A stretch of DNA of 64,000 bases from Streptomyces aureoverticillatus (GTDB lineage: Bacteria; Actinomycetota; Actinomycetes; Streptomycetales; Streptomycetaceae): positions 62,001-126,000 of the forward strand of contig NZ_BMSY01000014.1 of NCBI RefSeq assembly GCF_014649395.1. Reading direction: 5' to 3'. The notes beneath the pieces are model-generated. The model was not told the DNA's origin. It worked only from the letters and a program-made list of their open reading frames with translations, and ran no database searches. Below, one piece after another: positions 35,442-45,465 of the stretch (its first letter is position 1; the number at the start of each line of letters is the position of its first letter). The position numbers and the translations under genes are program-made.

Positions 35442-35602
35442 CCTTTGTCATGGGCGCCGCCGCCCGGCCGCAACGTGCCCGTTCGCGGCGTACACCGATG
35501 CTCGTACCCCAACAGCCTTGCGCAGCAGTCCAGGTGACGCGAAGTCATATGTTGCGCAGTCATGCAGCGCATAGCCCGCTTGCATATCTTCCCCCGCTCT
35601 AG

Positions 35603-35621
35603 TTAGGTTAGCCTTACTTAA
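35603..35621 (+). promoter_or_regulatory. Iron box (DmdR/IdeR type) of the catechol siderophore operon
   Basis: ttaggttagccttacttaa matches the 19-bp actinobacterial iron-box consensus TTAGGTTAGGCTAACCTAA in 16 positions. It ends 19 bp before the dhbA GTG. Iron-loaded DmdR/IdeR repressor bound here would block the whole downstream operon. Confidence 0.88.
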
Positions 35622-35640
35622 CCGAGCGAGGGGGGAAACC

Positions 35641-36444
35641 GTGTTTGCCCGGGATGAGGAGGGCTCGGGCGCAGGCTCGGGCCCGGTCGCGCTGGTCACC
35701 GGCGCGGCCCGAGGAATCGGCGCCGCCGTGGTCGACGGACTGGTCCGCGAGGGCGCCGCCGTCGCCGCCGTCGACGTCGACGCGGACGGCCTGGCGGATC
35801 TCGCGGAGCGTTCGGAGGGGCGAGTCGTGCCCTTCGTCGCCGACGTGGCGGACGCCGACGCGATCGCCGGCGTCGTCGACCAGGCCGAGCGCGACATCGG
35901 GCCGATCGGCATCGGCGTGTCCGTGGCGGGCATCCTGCGGCCGGGCCCGCTGTGCGAGACCACCGACAAGGACTGGGCGGACACCTTCGCCGTCAACACC
36001 ACGGGAGCGTTCGTCGTCCTGCGCGAACTCGCCCGCCGGATGGTGCCGCGCGGGAGCGGATCCCTGGTGACCGTCGCCTCCAACGCGGCGGGCGTTCCCC
36101 GCACGGGCATGGGCGCGTACGCGGCGTCCAAAGCCGCGACCGCCATGCTCACCCACTGCCTCGGGCTCGAAGTGGCCCGCCACGGCATCCGGTGCAACGT
36201 CGTCTCGCCCGGCTCGACCGACACCCCGATGCAGCGTCAGCTGTGGACGGACGAGACGGAAGGCGCCGACCTCGCGCGGGTGATCGCGGGCAGCCCCGAA
36301 CAGTTCCGGGTGGGCATTCCCCTCGGCCGCATCGCCGAGCCCGCCGACATCGCGGACGCCGTGCTGTTCCTGGTCTCCGACCGGGCCCGGCACATCACCA
36401 TGCAGAACCTGTTCGTCGACGGCGGCGCGACCCTGCGCGCCTGA
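35641..36444 (+). CDS. dhbA: 2,3-dihydro-2,3-dihydroxybenzoate dehydrogenase
   Basis: 267 residues, short-chain dehydrogenase fold: NAD-binding TGAARGIG at residues 21-28 and catalytic Y-x3-K in GAYAASKAA. It oxidises the DhbB product to 2,3-dihydroxybenzoate, the last step of DHB synthesis. The GTG at 35641 follows AGGGGGG, with the iron box directly upstream. The EntA/DhbA assignment is supported by dhbC, dhbE and dhbB following. A 222-bp repeat-containing gap separates it from dhbC, unlike the tight junctions further on. Confidence 0.92.
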   Translation: MFARDEEGSGAGSGPVALVTGAARGIGAAVVDGLVREGAAVAAVDVDADGLADLAERSEGRVVPFVADVADADAIAGVVDQAERDIGPIGIGVSVAGILRPGPLCETTDKDWADTFAVNTTGAFVVLRELARRMVPRGSGSLVTVASNAAGVPRTGMGAYAASKAATAMLTHCLGLEVARHGIRCNVVSPGSTDTPMQRQLWTDETEGADLARVIAGSPEQFRVGIPLGRIAEPADIADAVLFLVSDRARHITMQNLFVDGGATLRA

Positions 36445-36553
36445 GACGCGGCCGCGAGCGTCCGGGACGCGGCCCGAGTTCCCGAGACGCACCCCCGGCT
36501 CCGACCTCCGGGGGCCCCGGCCTCCGGGACGCGGCATCGAGCGCCCGAGACGC

Positions 36554-36610
36554 GACTCCGTGCCCACGCCAAATCTCCGTGCCCACGCCACGACTCCGTG
36601 CCCACGCCAC
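36554..36610. repeat. 19-bp tandem repeat in the dhbA-dhbC gap
   Basis: Three units at 36554-36572, 36573-36591 and 36592-36610 share ctccgtgcccacgcca; a degraded fourth follows. Looser gacgcg-c repeats precede them from about 36445. They inflate an operon junction that is otherwise featureless. Confidence 0.8.
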
Positions 36611-36665
36611 GATCCCGCGCCCACACCCGCGCCACGACCCCGCGCCTGAGAAAGGAATACCTCAC

Positions 36666-37858
36666 GTGTCCATATCCGCGCTGGTGCGCCCGAGACCCGT
36701 GCACCGGGCGGCCGACCTGCTGGCCGCCTACCTGCCCGGCTCGTTCTACTTCTCCTCGTCCCGGGGGACGTTGCTCGCCGACGGAGTGCACGCCCGCGTC
36801 CGGTCCGGAGGCGGGGCGCAGGCTCTGGCCGCGGCCCAGGCGCTCGACGCGGCCGCCGCGGTGGGGGTGCCCGAGCCCGTCGTCGCCGGGGCGGTCGGGT
36901 TCCGTCCGGAGGCGGAGAGCGGCCTGGTCGTGCCCTCCGTGGTGCGGCGCGCCGCCGCCCCCGCGGGCGTACGGGCCCCCGACGCCGAGTCCGGCACGGC
37001 GTGGACCGTCGCACCGCGCCCCGAGCCCGCCCACTACGCCGAAAGCGTCCGCCGCGCACTGGAGTTGATCGGCCGCGGCGACCTGAGCAAGGTCGTGCTG
37101 GCCCGCGGTCTGGAGCTGACCGCCGACACCCCGGTGTGGGTGCCCGCGCTCCTCGCCCGCCTCGTGCGGGCGGACCCGGCGGCGTACGCCTTCGCCGTCG
37201 ACGTCACCGCGCCCGGCGACCCCGCCCCGCGCACCCTGGTCGGAGCCAGCCCCGAACTCCTCGTGTCCCGGCGCGGCACGACCGTGGTCGCCAACCCGCT
37301 CGCGGGCTCGGCGCCCCGGTCGGGCGACGAGGCCGTCGACCGCGAGCGGATCGCGCGGCTGCGCGACTCGGCCAAGGACCTCGGCGAACACGCCCACACG
37401 GCCGCCCAAGTGGCCGACGTACTCGGCAAGTTCTGCGTCGACCTGGAGGTGCCCGCGCGGCCCGAGGTGATCGGCACGCCGACGATGTGGCACCTGTCCA
37501 CCCGGATCACCGGACGCCTCGCGGACCCGACGGACCCCGCCTGCTCGGCCCTCGGCCTCGCCGAGGCGCTGCACCCGACCCCCGCGGTCTGCGGCGTCCC
37601 CGGCGCCGGCGCGCGCGAGGCCATCGCGGAGCTGGAGCCGGAGGACCGCGGCTACTTCGCGGGCATGGTCGGCTGGACCGGGCTCGACGGCGACGGCGAG
37701 TGGGCGGTGACGATCCGCAGCGCCGAGGTGTGCGACCGGACGGTGCGGCTGTTCGCCGGGGCCGGGATCGTCGAGGGCTCGGACCCCGACGCCGAACTGG
37801 CCGAGACCGGCGCGAAGTTCCGTACGCTGCTGCGTGCCCTCGGCGCGGAGGACGTGGC

Positions 37859-37862
<4 letters not shown>
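36666..37862 (+). CDS. dhbC: Isochorismate synthase
   Basis: 398 residues; converts chorismate to isochorismate with magnesium. Chorismate-binding enzyme motifs are present: LSKVVLARGLEL, GASPELLVSRRG, NPLAGSAPRSGD, HTAAQVADVL, PTMWHLSTRITGRL, HPTPAVCGVPGAGA and the late EDRGYFAGMVGWTGLDGDGEWAVTIRSA. The GTG at 36666 follows AAAGGA. The stop overlaps the dhbE start (GTGA), indicating translational coupling. Length and motifs match EntC/DhbC. Confidence 0.94.
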
Positions 37863-39595
<1,733 letters not shown>

Positions 39596-39611
39596 TGAAG
39601 GAGTGATGAGC

Positions 39612-40280
39612 GTGTCCCTGCCCGAGATCCGGCCCTATCCGCTGCCCGCGGCCGACGAGCTGCCCGCGGGGCGGGTGGACTGGCGGCCCGATCCGGCCCG
39701 CGCGGCCCTGCTGGTCCACGACATGCAGCGGTACTTCCTGGCGCCGTACTCCGGGGCGCCGGTGCCCGAGGCGACCGCGAACATCGCGCGCCTCGCCGAG
39801 GCCGCCCGCGAGCGGGGCGTCCCGGTGTTCTACACCGCGCAGCCCGGCAGGCAGGACCCCGCGGACCGCGGGCTGCTCACCGAGTTCTGGGGCGACGGCA
39901 TCGGCGCGGTGATCGACGCCGACCCGGCGGCCGCGGACATCGTCGACGCCCTCGCCCCGGCCGAGACCGACACCGTGCTCGTCAAATGGCGCTACAGCGC
40001 CTTCCAACGCAGCACGTTCGCCGAGCAGTTGGCCGCTTTCGGCCGCGATCAGCTCCTGATCACCGGCGTGTACGCGCACATCGGCCTCCAGGCCACCGCC
40101 GTCGAGGCGTTCATGCGCGACGTCCAGCCGTTCCTGGTGGCCGACGCGGCCGCCGACTTCTCCCGTGAACGCCACGACCAGGCGTGTGCGTACGTCGCCG
40201 AGCGCTGCGGCGTCGTGACCACCACCGCCGACGCGCTCACCGCGCTGACCACGCCCACCCCGGCAGGAGCCGTCCGATGA
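39612..40280 (+). CDS. dhbB: Isochorismatase
   Basis: 222 residues; hydrolyses isochorismate to 2,3-dihydro-2,3-dihydroxybenzoate. The fold is the cysteine-hydrolase-like isochorismatase type with LLVHDMQRYFL, VKWRYSAFQRSTFAEQL and LITGVYAHIGLQATAVEAFMRDVQPF. AAGGAG at 39598-39603 gives good spacing to the GTG at 39612 and poor spacing to the ATG at 39606. Unlike EntB and DhbB of other bacteria it has no fused aryl carrier domain. That domain is encoded by the next gene, whose ATG overlaps this stop. Confidence 0.93.
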   Translation: MSLPEIRPYPLPAADELPAGRVDWRPDPARAALLVHDMQRYFLAPYSGAPVPEATANIARLAEAARERGVPVFYTAQPGRQDPADRGLLTEFWGDGIGAVIDADPAAADIVDALAPAETDTVLVKWRYSAFQRSTFAEQLAAFGRDQLLITGVYAHIGLQATAVEAFMRDVQPFLVADAAADFSRERHDQACAYVAERCGVVTTTADALTALTTPTPAGAVR

Positions 40281-40525
40281 CCCAGATGAACCAGACCCTG
40301 TCGCCCGAGCGCGTCCGCGCCGACGTCGCCGAGCTGCTCGGCTGCGATCCCGCCGAGATCGGGCCCGAGGACAACCTCCTCGACCTCGGCCTGGACTCGG
40401 TGCGGATCATGACGCTGGTCGAGCGCTGGCGTGCCGAGGGCGCGGCCGCGCTGGAGTTCCCCGACCTGGCCGAGCAGCCCGAACTGGCCCACTGGACAGT
40501 CCTGTTGACCGGGGGTTCCGCATGA
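40277..40525 (+). CDS. Free-standing aryl carrier protein for DHB
   Basis: 82 residues, one carrier domain. Ser41 in LLDLGLDSVRIM is the phosphopantetheine attachment site; the LGLDSVR form is that of aryl carrier domains at the C-terminus of EntB/DhbB. It accepts DHB from DhbE and presents it to the first condensation domain of the NRPS. ATGA overlaps join it to dhbB upstream and to the siderophore-interacting protein gene downstream. Confidence 0.93.
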   Translation: MTQMNQTLSPERVRADVAELLGCDPAEIGPEDNLLDLGLDSVRIMTLVERWRAEGAAALEFPDLAEQPELAHWTVLLTGGSA

Positions 40526-41370
40526 GCCTCGTCGACCACCGGCACCGGCACCTGGAACGGATCGCGGAGGTCCGCTCGGGCCGCCGCCCGGAGAAGGTCG
40601 GCTACCCCATCCGCATCCGGGAGACCGAGGTCGTACGTACCGTCATGGTCGGCGCCGGACTGCTGCGGGTGACCCTGGGCGGGGCCGGTACCGAGGGCTT
40701 CGAGGCGCACGCGCCGGACGAGCACGTGAAGCTGATCTTCCCCGAGCCGGACGGATCGCTGCGGCTGCCCGAGCCGAACGGCACGATGCTGCGCTGGCCG
40801 CGCCCCGCGGGCACCTCGCGGGAGTACACCGTGCGCCGCTACGACCCCCTCGCCGCCGAGATCGACATCGACTTCGCCCTGCACGACGGCGGCCTCGCCT
40901 CCGACTGGGCGCGCGCCGTCGAGCCGGGCGCCGTCGTACACGTCGCGGGGCCGCCCGGCGGGCTGATCGTCCCGCACGCCTACGACCGCTACGTACTGGC
41001 GGGCGACATCACGGCCCTTCCCGCGATCGCCCGGTGGCTGGAGGAACTGCCCAGGACCGCGAAGGGCTGGGCGTTCATCGAGGTCGCCGACGCGGCGGAG
41101 GAGATCGAGCTGTCCGCGCCCGAGGGCGTCGAGGTGCGCTGGCTGCACCGCGGTGACCGCCCGGCCGGCACCGGCGACGAGCTGGCCCGCGCCGTGATGG
41201 CGGTGACCGTGCCCGAGAACGAGCGCGTGTACGTGTGGGCCGCGGGCGAGGCCGGGCAGATCAAGCCGCTGCGCCGCTGGGTCCGCGACGAACTGCGCCT
41301 GGAGAAGGCCGACCACGACATCACGGGCTACTGGAAGCGCGGCGTCGCCGACTTCGACGACGACCACTGA
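40522..41370 (+). CDS. Siderophore-interacting protein (FAD-dependent ferric-siderophore reductase)
   Basis: 282 residues, SIP family (ViuB/YqjH type). The FAD-binding barrel has RTVMVGAGLLRVTLGG and REYTVRRYDPLAAEIDIDFALHDGGLASDWARAVEPG, where R-x-Y-T/S-V-R binds the flavin. The NAD(P)-binding half has YVLAGDITALPAIARWLEELP and VYVWAAGEAGQIKPLRRWVRDEL. It should reduce the imported ferric complex in the cytoplasm and free iron. The start overlaps the carrier-protein stop. A second, shorter SIP gene lies at the far end of the cluster. Confidence 0.92.
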   Translation: MSLVDHRHRHLERIAEVRSGRRPEKVGYPIRIRETEVVRTVMVGAGLLRVTLGGAGTEGFEAHAPDEHVKLIFPEPDGSLRLPEPNGTMLRWPRPAGTSREYTVRRYDPLAAEIDIDFALHDGGLASDWARAVEPGAVVHVAGPPGGLIVPHAYDRYVLAGDITALPAIARWLEELPRTAKGWAFIEVADAAEEIELSAPEGVEVRWLHRGDRPAGTGDELARAVMAVTVPENERVYVWAAGEAGQIKPLRRWVRDELRLEKADHDITGYWKRGVADFDDDH

Positions 41371-41401
41371 GCCACCGGGCCGGACGGCCGCATCAGAAGC
41401 A

Positions 41402-41459
41402 GCTTGAACACCCCCCTGCTTGAACATCCCTGCGTGAACACCCCCGCGTGAACACACCT
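41402..41459. repeat. 14-16-bp tandem repeat between SIP and binding-protein genes
   Basis: Four units at 41402-41417, 41418-41431, 41432-41445 and 41446-41459 share gc-tgaacacccc-t. They lie just before the ribosome site of the binding-protein gene. Confidence 0.75.
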
Positions 41460-41478
41460 GAAAAACAAGGAGCATCAC

Positions 41479-42474
41479 ATGTCCCTACGCAGATCCTCGG
41501 GCCTGGTCGGCGTCGTGGCGCTGGCCCTCGCCCTGACCGGATGCGGATCGTCCGACAGCAAGTCGGACTCCTCCGGGAAGGGCGGCACCCGGGTGTTCGC
41601 CGCGGACAACGGCAAGATCAAGATCCCGGCCGACCCGAAGCGCGTGGTGGCCACCGGCTACGCCGTGCCCGTCATGATCGAGGCGGACGCGCCGCTGGTC
41701 GGGATCTCGTCGTGGAAGCGCGGCGAGCCGATGATGAGCAAGAAGGACCTCGCCACGTACAAGAAGCTCCCCAAGGTGGCGGGTGAGCAGGCGAGGGAGA
41801 CCAACTACGAGGCCGTCGCCGAGGCCAAGCCCGACCTGATCGTCATCGGCGTGCCCGCCCCGGTGCTCGGCGACATCGACGTCAAGCGCCTCGAGTCCAT
41901 CGCCCCGGTCGTCGCGATCGGCCCGACCGTGCCGTCCGCGTGGCGCGAGCTCTCCCACAAGCAGGCCGACGCCGCGGGCGCGCTCAAGCAGTTCGACTCC
42001 GTCAAGGCCAAGTACGAGGCCAAGGCCGCCAAGTTGGCCAAGAAGTACAAGAACGTGCTGCCCCAGATCAAGATGGGCCACGTCGGCGCGTACGGAGAGA
42101 GCGCCAAGGGCACCTTCCAGCGCGAGTTCGGCCGCTCCTGGGGCACCAACGTCGCCGAGGACGTCGGCGCGAAGTACTACGGCGAGGTCAAGAAGAAGGG
42201 CCCCGGCTCGCGCGCGGTCAGCGAGTACCCGTCGCTCGAGGAACTCCCGGAGTCCCTCGGCAAGGCCGACGCCATCACGTACTCGGTCAACCCTGACGGC
42301 AGCGTCCCCGAGCCGGTGAAGTACGTCATGGACTCGAAGCTGTGGAAGAACCTGCCCGCCGTCAAGGCCGGGAAGACCTTCCCGATCCGCTACACCGAGG
42401 CCGCGACCTACGGGTCGGCCATGCAGACCCTGGACGCGATCGACGAGTCGTTCGCGCCGCTGCTGAAGCGGTGA
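41479..42474 (+). CDS. Ferric siderophore-binding lipoprotein
   Basis: 331 residues, class III periplasmic-binding-like fold (FepB/FhuD type). The signal peptide MSLRRSSGLVGVVALALALTGC ends in a clear lipobox LTGC with Cys22. The binding fold is shown by DPKRVVATGYAVPVMIEADAPLVGISSWK, the helix-backbone motif KPDLIVIGVPAP and VDDDF-like late segments. It anchors on the outer membrane face and hands ferric siderophore to the two permeases. The ATG at 41479 follows AAGGAG. Its stop overlaps the first permease start (GTGA). Confidence 0.93.
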   Translation: MSLRRSSGLVGVVALALALTGCGSSDSKSDSSGKGGTRVFAADNGKIKIPADPKRVVATGYAVPVMIEADAPLVGISSWKRGEPMMSKKDLATYKKLPKVAGEQARETNYEAVAEAKPDLIVIGVPAPVLGDIDVKRLESIAPVVAIGPTVPSAWRELSHKQADAAGALKQFDSVKAKYEAKAAKLAKKYKNVLPQIKMGHVGAYGESAKGTFQREFGRSWGTNVAEDVGAKYYGEVKKKGPGSRAVSEYPSLEELPESLGKADAITYSVNPDGSVPEPVKYVMDSKLWKNLPAVKAGKTFPIRYTEAATYGSAMQTLDAIDESFAPLLKR

Positions 42475-43541
42475 CCGTCGCAGGCCGGACGTCCGAGGCG
42501 GCGCCCGAGGGAGCGTCCGAGGGCGCGTCCGAGGCGGCGTCCGGGACGGCGGGAACCGGGCGGGTCGTGCCGCGGGCCGGCCTGCTCGTCGGCGGCGTCG
42601 TGCTGCTCGTGGCGGTCGCCGTGGTCAGCATCGGCGTCGGCGCCCGCCCGGTCTCGCCGACCGAGGTCGTGCGCGCCCTGCTGGACTACCGGGGCACCGA
42701 CGACCACGTGATCGTGCGCGACGTCCGGGCGCCCCGCGCGCTGCTCGCCATCGCCGTGGGCGCCGCCCTCGCGGTGGCGGGCGCGCTGATCCAGACGCTC
42801 GCCCGCAACCCGCTCGCCGAGCCCGGCATCCTCGGGGTCACCGCGGGCGCCGGATTCGCCATCACCCTCGGCTCGGGGCTCGGCTTCGCCGCCGGGCAGG
42901 CCGGACAGCTGGGCTGCGCGATCGCCGGATCGGTGCTCGCGGCGCTGCTCGTCGCCGCGGTCGGACGCCGCTCCCCGCTGCGCCTGGTGCTCACCGGCGT
43001 GGCCCTGACCGCGGTGCTGAGCGGCGTCGCCCTTGGCATGCGGCTGATGCTCCCGGACACGTTCGACGTGTACCGGTTCTGGTCGGTCGGTTCGCTCGCC
43101 GCCCGCGAACAGGCGCCGCTGGCCCTGCCGTTGGCCGCCATCGCGGTGGCCCTGCTCGGCGCGCTGCTGCTGAGCCGGGCCCTCAACGCCCTGGCCCTCG
43201 GCGAGACCGTCGCCCACACCCTGGGCGCGGGCGTGGGCCGGGTGCGGGCCGTCGCCCTCGTACTGATCACCGTGCTGAGCGGGGCGGCGACGGCGGTGGC
43301 CGGGCCGATCCTGTTCGTCGGCCTGATCGTGCCGCACCTGGTCCGCAGACCCGCGGCGGGCTCGGTGCCGTGGCTGATTCTCCACTCGATGGTGCTCGGT
43401 CCGATCCTGCTCCTGGTCGCCGACATGGGATCGCGGGTCCTGCTGCCCACCGGCGAGGTGCCAGTGGCCGTCGTGACCGCGTTCCTCGGCGGCCCCATGC
43501 TGATCTGGGCCGTGCGCCGCTATGGGGCGGGATCGCTGTGA
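42471..43541 (+). CDS. FecCD-family siderophore permease 1
   Basis: 356 residues with about nine to ten membrane helices. The N-terminal cytoplasmic leader contains a short EGAS/EAAS repeat. Family motifs are VIVRDVRAPRALLAIAVGAALAVAGALIQTLARNPLAEPGILGVTAGAGF and the ATPase-contact region GVGRVRAVALVLITVLSGAATAVAGPILFVGLIVPHLVR. It pairs with the next gene as a heterodimeric channel. The GTG overlaps the binding-protein stop, and its own stop overlaps the next start. Confidence 0.93.
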   Translation: MTVAGRTSEAAPEGASEGASEAASGTAGTGRVVPRAGLLVGGVVLLVAVAVVSIGVGARPVSPTEVVRALLDYRGTDDHVIVRDVRAPRALLAIAVGAALAVAGALIQTLARNPLAEPGILGVTAGAGFAITLGSGLGFAAGQAGQLGCAIAGSVLAALLVAAVGRRSPLRLVLTGVALTAVLSGVALGMRLMLPDTFDVYRFWSVGSLAAREQAPLALPLAAIAVALLGALLLSRALNALALGETVAHTLGAGVGRVRAVALVLITVLSGAATAVAGPILFVGLIVPHLVRRPAAGSVPWLILHSMVLGPILLLVADMGSRVLLPTGEVPVAVVTAFLGGPMLIWAVRRYGAGSL

Positions 43542-44542
43542 GCGCGCTCGGAATCGCCGGATGGCGGGTCGAACGCCGCACGGTGGTGCTCTTCGCCGTA
43601 CTGGTCGCCCTGATGCTCGCCCTGGGCCTGACCGGGCTGTGCTACGGCACGTCCTGGTCCACGCCCCGCGAGGTGTTCGCCGTGCTCAGCGGGGCGGAGC
43701 CCTCCGTGGTGATCTGGGACTGGCGGATGCCGCGGGTGCTCGCCGCCCTCGTCTTCGGCGCCGCGCTCGGCGTGTCCGGGGCGCTCTTCCAGAACCTCAC
43801 CCGCAACCCGATGGGCAGCCCGGACGTGATCGGCCTCGACGCGGGCGCGTACACCGGCGCCCTGGTCGCGATCACCGTCCTCTCGGGCACGTCCGCGCAA
43901 CTGGCCGTCGGCTCGGTGCTCGGCGGGCTTGTCGTCGCGGCCGTCATCTACCTCCTCTCGTACGACCGGGGCTTCTCCGGCCTGCGGCTCGTGGTGATCG
44001 GCATCGCGGTCAACGCGATGGTGACGGCGGTCAATTCGTGGATCGTGCTCCGCGCCGACCTGGAGGTGGCGATCGCCGCGGTCGGCTGGAGCGCGGGCTC
44101 GCTCAACGGCGTCGGCTGGGACGACCTGGGGATCCCGTTCACGGTGATAGCCGTGCTGCTCGCCCTGATGGCCACGCGGGCGCACGCCATGCACCAGGCG
44201 TCGCTCGGCGACGCGATCGCGGTGACCACCGGCGTCGGGCTCGACCGGCTGCGGCTCCTCATGGTCCTGGTCGGCGTGGGCTGTACGGCCACGGTGACCG
44301 CGGTGGCCGGGCCGATCGCGTTCATCGCGCTCGCCGCGCCGCAGATCGGCCGCCGGCTCGCGGGCGCGGCCGGGGTGCCGCTGCTCCCGGCCGCGCTGAC
44401 CGGGGCGGTGCTGCTCCAGGGCGCCGACCTGATCGCCCAGATGCTGCTCGCGCCCGTCGCGCTGCCCGTCGGCGTGGTGAGCACCGCGATCGGCGGCTGC
44501 TACCTGATCTGGCTGTTGACCAAGGAGGTGGGGCGCGCGTGA
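43538..44542 (+). CDS. FecCD-family siderophore permease 2
   Basis: 334 residues, FecCD fold: WDWRMPRVLAALVFGAALGVSGALFQNLTRNPMGSPDVIGLDAGAY, then GVGCTATVTAVAGPIAFIALAAPQIGRRLAG, the ATPase-contact motif. The GTG at 43538 overlaps the previous stop. The last codons (K-E-V-G-R-A) overlap the first of five tandem ribosome-binding-site units that lead to the ATPase gene. Confidence 0.93.
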   Translation: MSALGIAGWRVERRTVVLFAVLVALMLALGLTGLCYGTSWSTPREVFAVLSGAEPSVVIWDWRMPRVLAALVFGAALGVSGALFQNLTRNPMGSPDVIGLDAGAYTGALVAITVLSGTSAQLAVGSVLGGLVVAAVIYLLSYDRGFSGLRLVVIGIAVNAMVTAVNSWIVLRADLEVAIAAVGWSAGSLNGVGWDDLGIPFTVIAVLLALMATRAHAMHQASLGDAIAVTTGVGLDRLRLLMVLVGVGCTATVTAVAGPIAFIALAAPQIGRRLAGAAGVPLLPAALTGAVLLQGADLIAQMLLAPVALPVGVVSTAIGGCYLIWLLTKEVGRA

Positions 44543-44690
44543 CCGCACGTCGTGTCCAAGGAGGTGGGCGCGCGTGACCGCACGCCGTGTCCAAGGAGGT
44601 GGGCGCGCGTGACCGCACGCCGTGTCCAAGGAGGTGGGCGCGCGTGACCGCACGCCGTGTCCAAGGAGGTGGGCGCGCGTGACCGCACGC
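44522..44690 (+). repeat. Five tandem copies of a ribosome-binding-site plus GTG start unit
   Basis: Unit 1 44522-44557 (36 bp), units 2-4 at 44558-44592, 44593-44627 and 44628-44662 (35 bp, identical), unit 5 from 44663 running into the ATPase gene. Every unit carries AAGGAGGT, then about 8 bases later a GTG in GTGACCGCACG. The unit is the natural operon junction, copied in tandem. Only the fifth GTG (44679) opens the ATPase frame. Confidence 0.97.
44539..44682 (+). other. Four chained 12-codon mini-ORFs in the repeat array
   Basis: The GTGs at 44539, 44574, 44609 and 44644 each open a frame MTARRVQGGGRA that ends in TGA. Each TGA overlaps the next GTG as GTGA (stops at 44575, 44610, 44645 and 44680), and the last one overlaps the ATPase start. 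Each has its own strong ribosome site. They may be translated as a relay; whether the peptides matter is unknown. Confidence 0.8.
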
Positions 44691-45464
44691 CTGACCGCGC
44701 GGGAGATCACCCTGCGCTACGGAGACCGGGTGGTGTCCACACGGCTGAGCCTCGACGTCCCCGACGGCGCGTTCACCGCCATCGTGGGGCCCAACGGCTG
44801 CGGGAAGTCGACCCTGTTGCGCGCGTTCGTACGGCTTCTGCGCCCCGACGGCGGGCACGTGGAGCTCGACGGCCGCGAGGTCGGCGACTACCCGGCCAAG
44901 GCGCTGGCCAAGCAGCTCGGCTTCCTGCCGCAGGACCCGCAGGCCCCCGACGACATCAAGGTCCGCCAACTGGTGGGCCGGGGACGGTTCCCGTACCAGT
45001 CGCTCCTCGCCCTGTGGTCGAAGCAGGACGAGGAGGCCGTCACCGGGGCGATGGCCGCCGCCGGCGTCACCGACCTGGCCGACCGGCCGGTGCAGGAACT
45101 GTCCGGCGGGCAGCGGCAGCGGGTGTGGATGGCCATGGTGCTCGCCCAGCAGACGCCTTATCTGCTGCTCGACGAGCCGACGTCCTTCCTGGACATCACT
45201 CACCAGTACCAACTGCTCGGCCTGCTTGCCACGTTGCGCGACCAGGGCCGCACCGTCATCGCCGTCCTGCACGACATCAACCAGGCGTGCCGGTTCGCCG
45301 ACCACCTCGTCGCGATGAAGGACGGCCGCGTGGCCGCCGAGGGCGACCCCACGGACATCGTGGACGCCGCGCTGATCAAGGACGTGTTCGACCTGCCGAG
45401 CGTCATCGTCCCCGACCCGGTGACGGACACGCCGATGGTCGTCCCCACCCTGCAAGGAGAATGA
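44679..45464 (+). CDS. Siderophore ABC transporter ATP-binding protein
   Basis: 261 residues, FecE/FepC type. Walker A GPNGCGKST, signature LSGGQRQRVWMAMVLAQ, Walker B LLLDEPTSFLD and the switch histidine in IAVLHDINQACRFADH. It powers the two FecCD permeases. The GTG at 44679, eight bases after AAGGAGGT, is chosen. A GTG at 44622 in the same frame would add 19 residues encoded by the repeat array with no similarity to the family. Two bases separate its stop from the NRPS TTG, whose ribosome site lies in the last codons here. Confidence 0.94.
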   Translation: MTARLTAREITLRYGDRVVSTRLSLDVPDGAFTAIVGPNGCGKSTLLRAFVRLLRPDGGHVELDGREVGDYPAKALAKQLGFLPQDPQAPDDIKVRQLVGRGRFPYQSLLALWSKQDEEAVTGAMAAAGVTDLADRPVQELSGGQRQRVWMAMVLAQQTPYLLLDEPTSFLDITHQYQLLGLLATLRDQGRTVIAVLHDINQACRFADHLVAMKDGRVAAEGDPTDIVDAALIKDVFDLPSVIVPDPVTDTPMVVPTLQGE

Positions 45465-45465
45465 G

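Noticed and set aside
35441..35640. Search for an attachment site, tRNA or integrase at the recQ edge of the siderophore island
   Set aside because: Only the recQ hairpin, spacer DNA and the iron box were seen; no mobile-element signature.
44622..44678. Upstream in-frame GTG start for the ATPase gene
   Set aside because: Its 19 extra residues are encoded by the repeat array and have no family similarity; 44679 has ideal ribosome-site spacing.
44522..44690. The 35-bp array considered as a CRISPR array
   Set aside because: The units are directly adjacent with no unique spacers, and each contains a ribosome site and a start codon.
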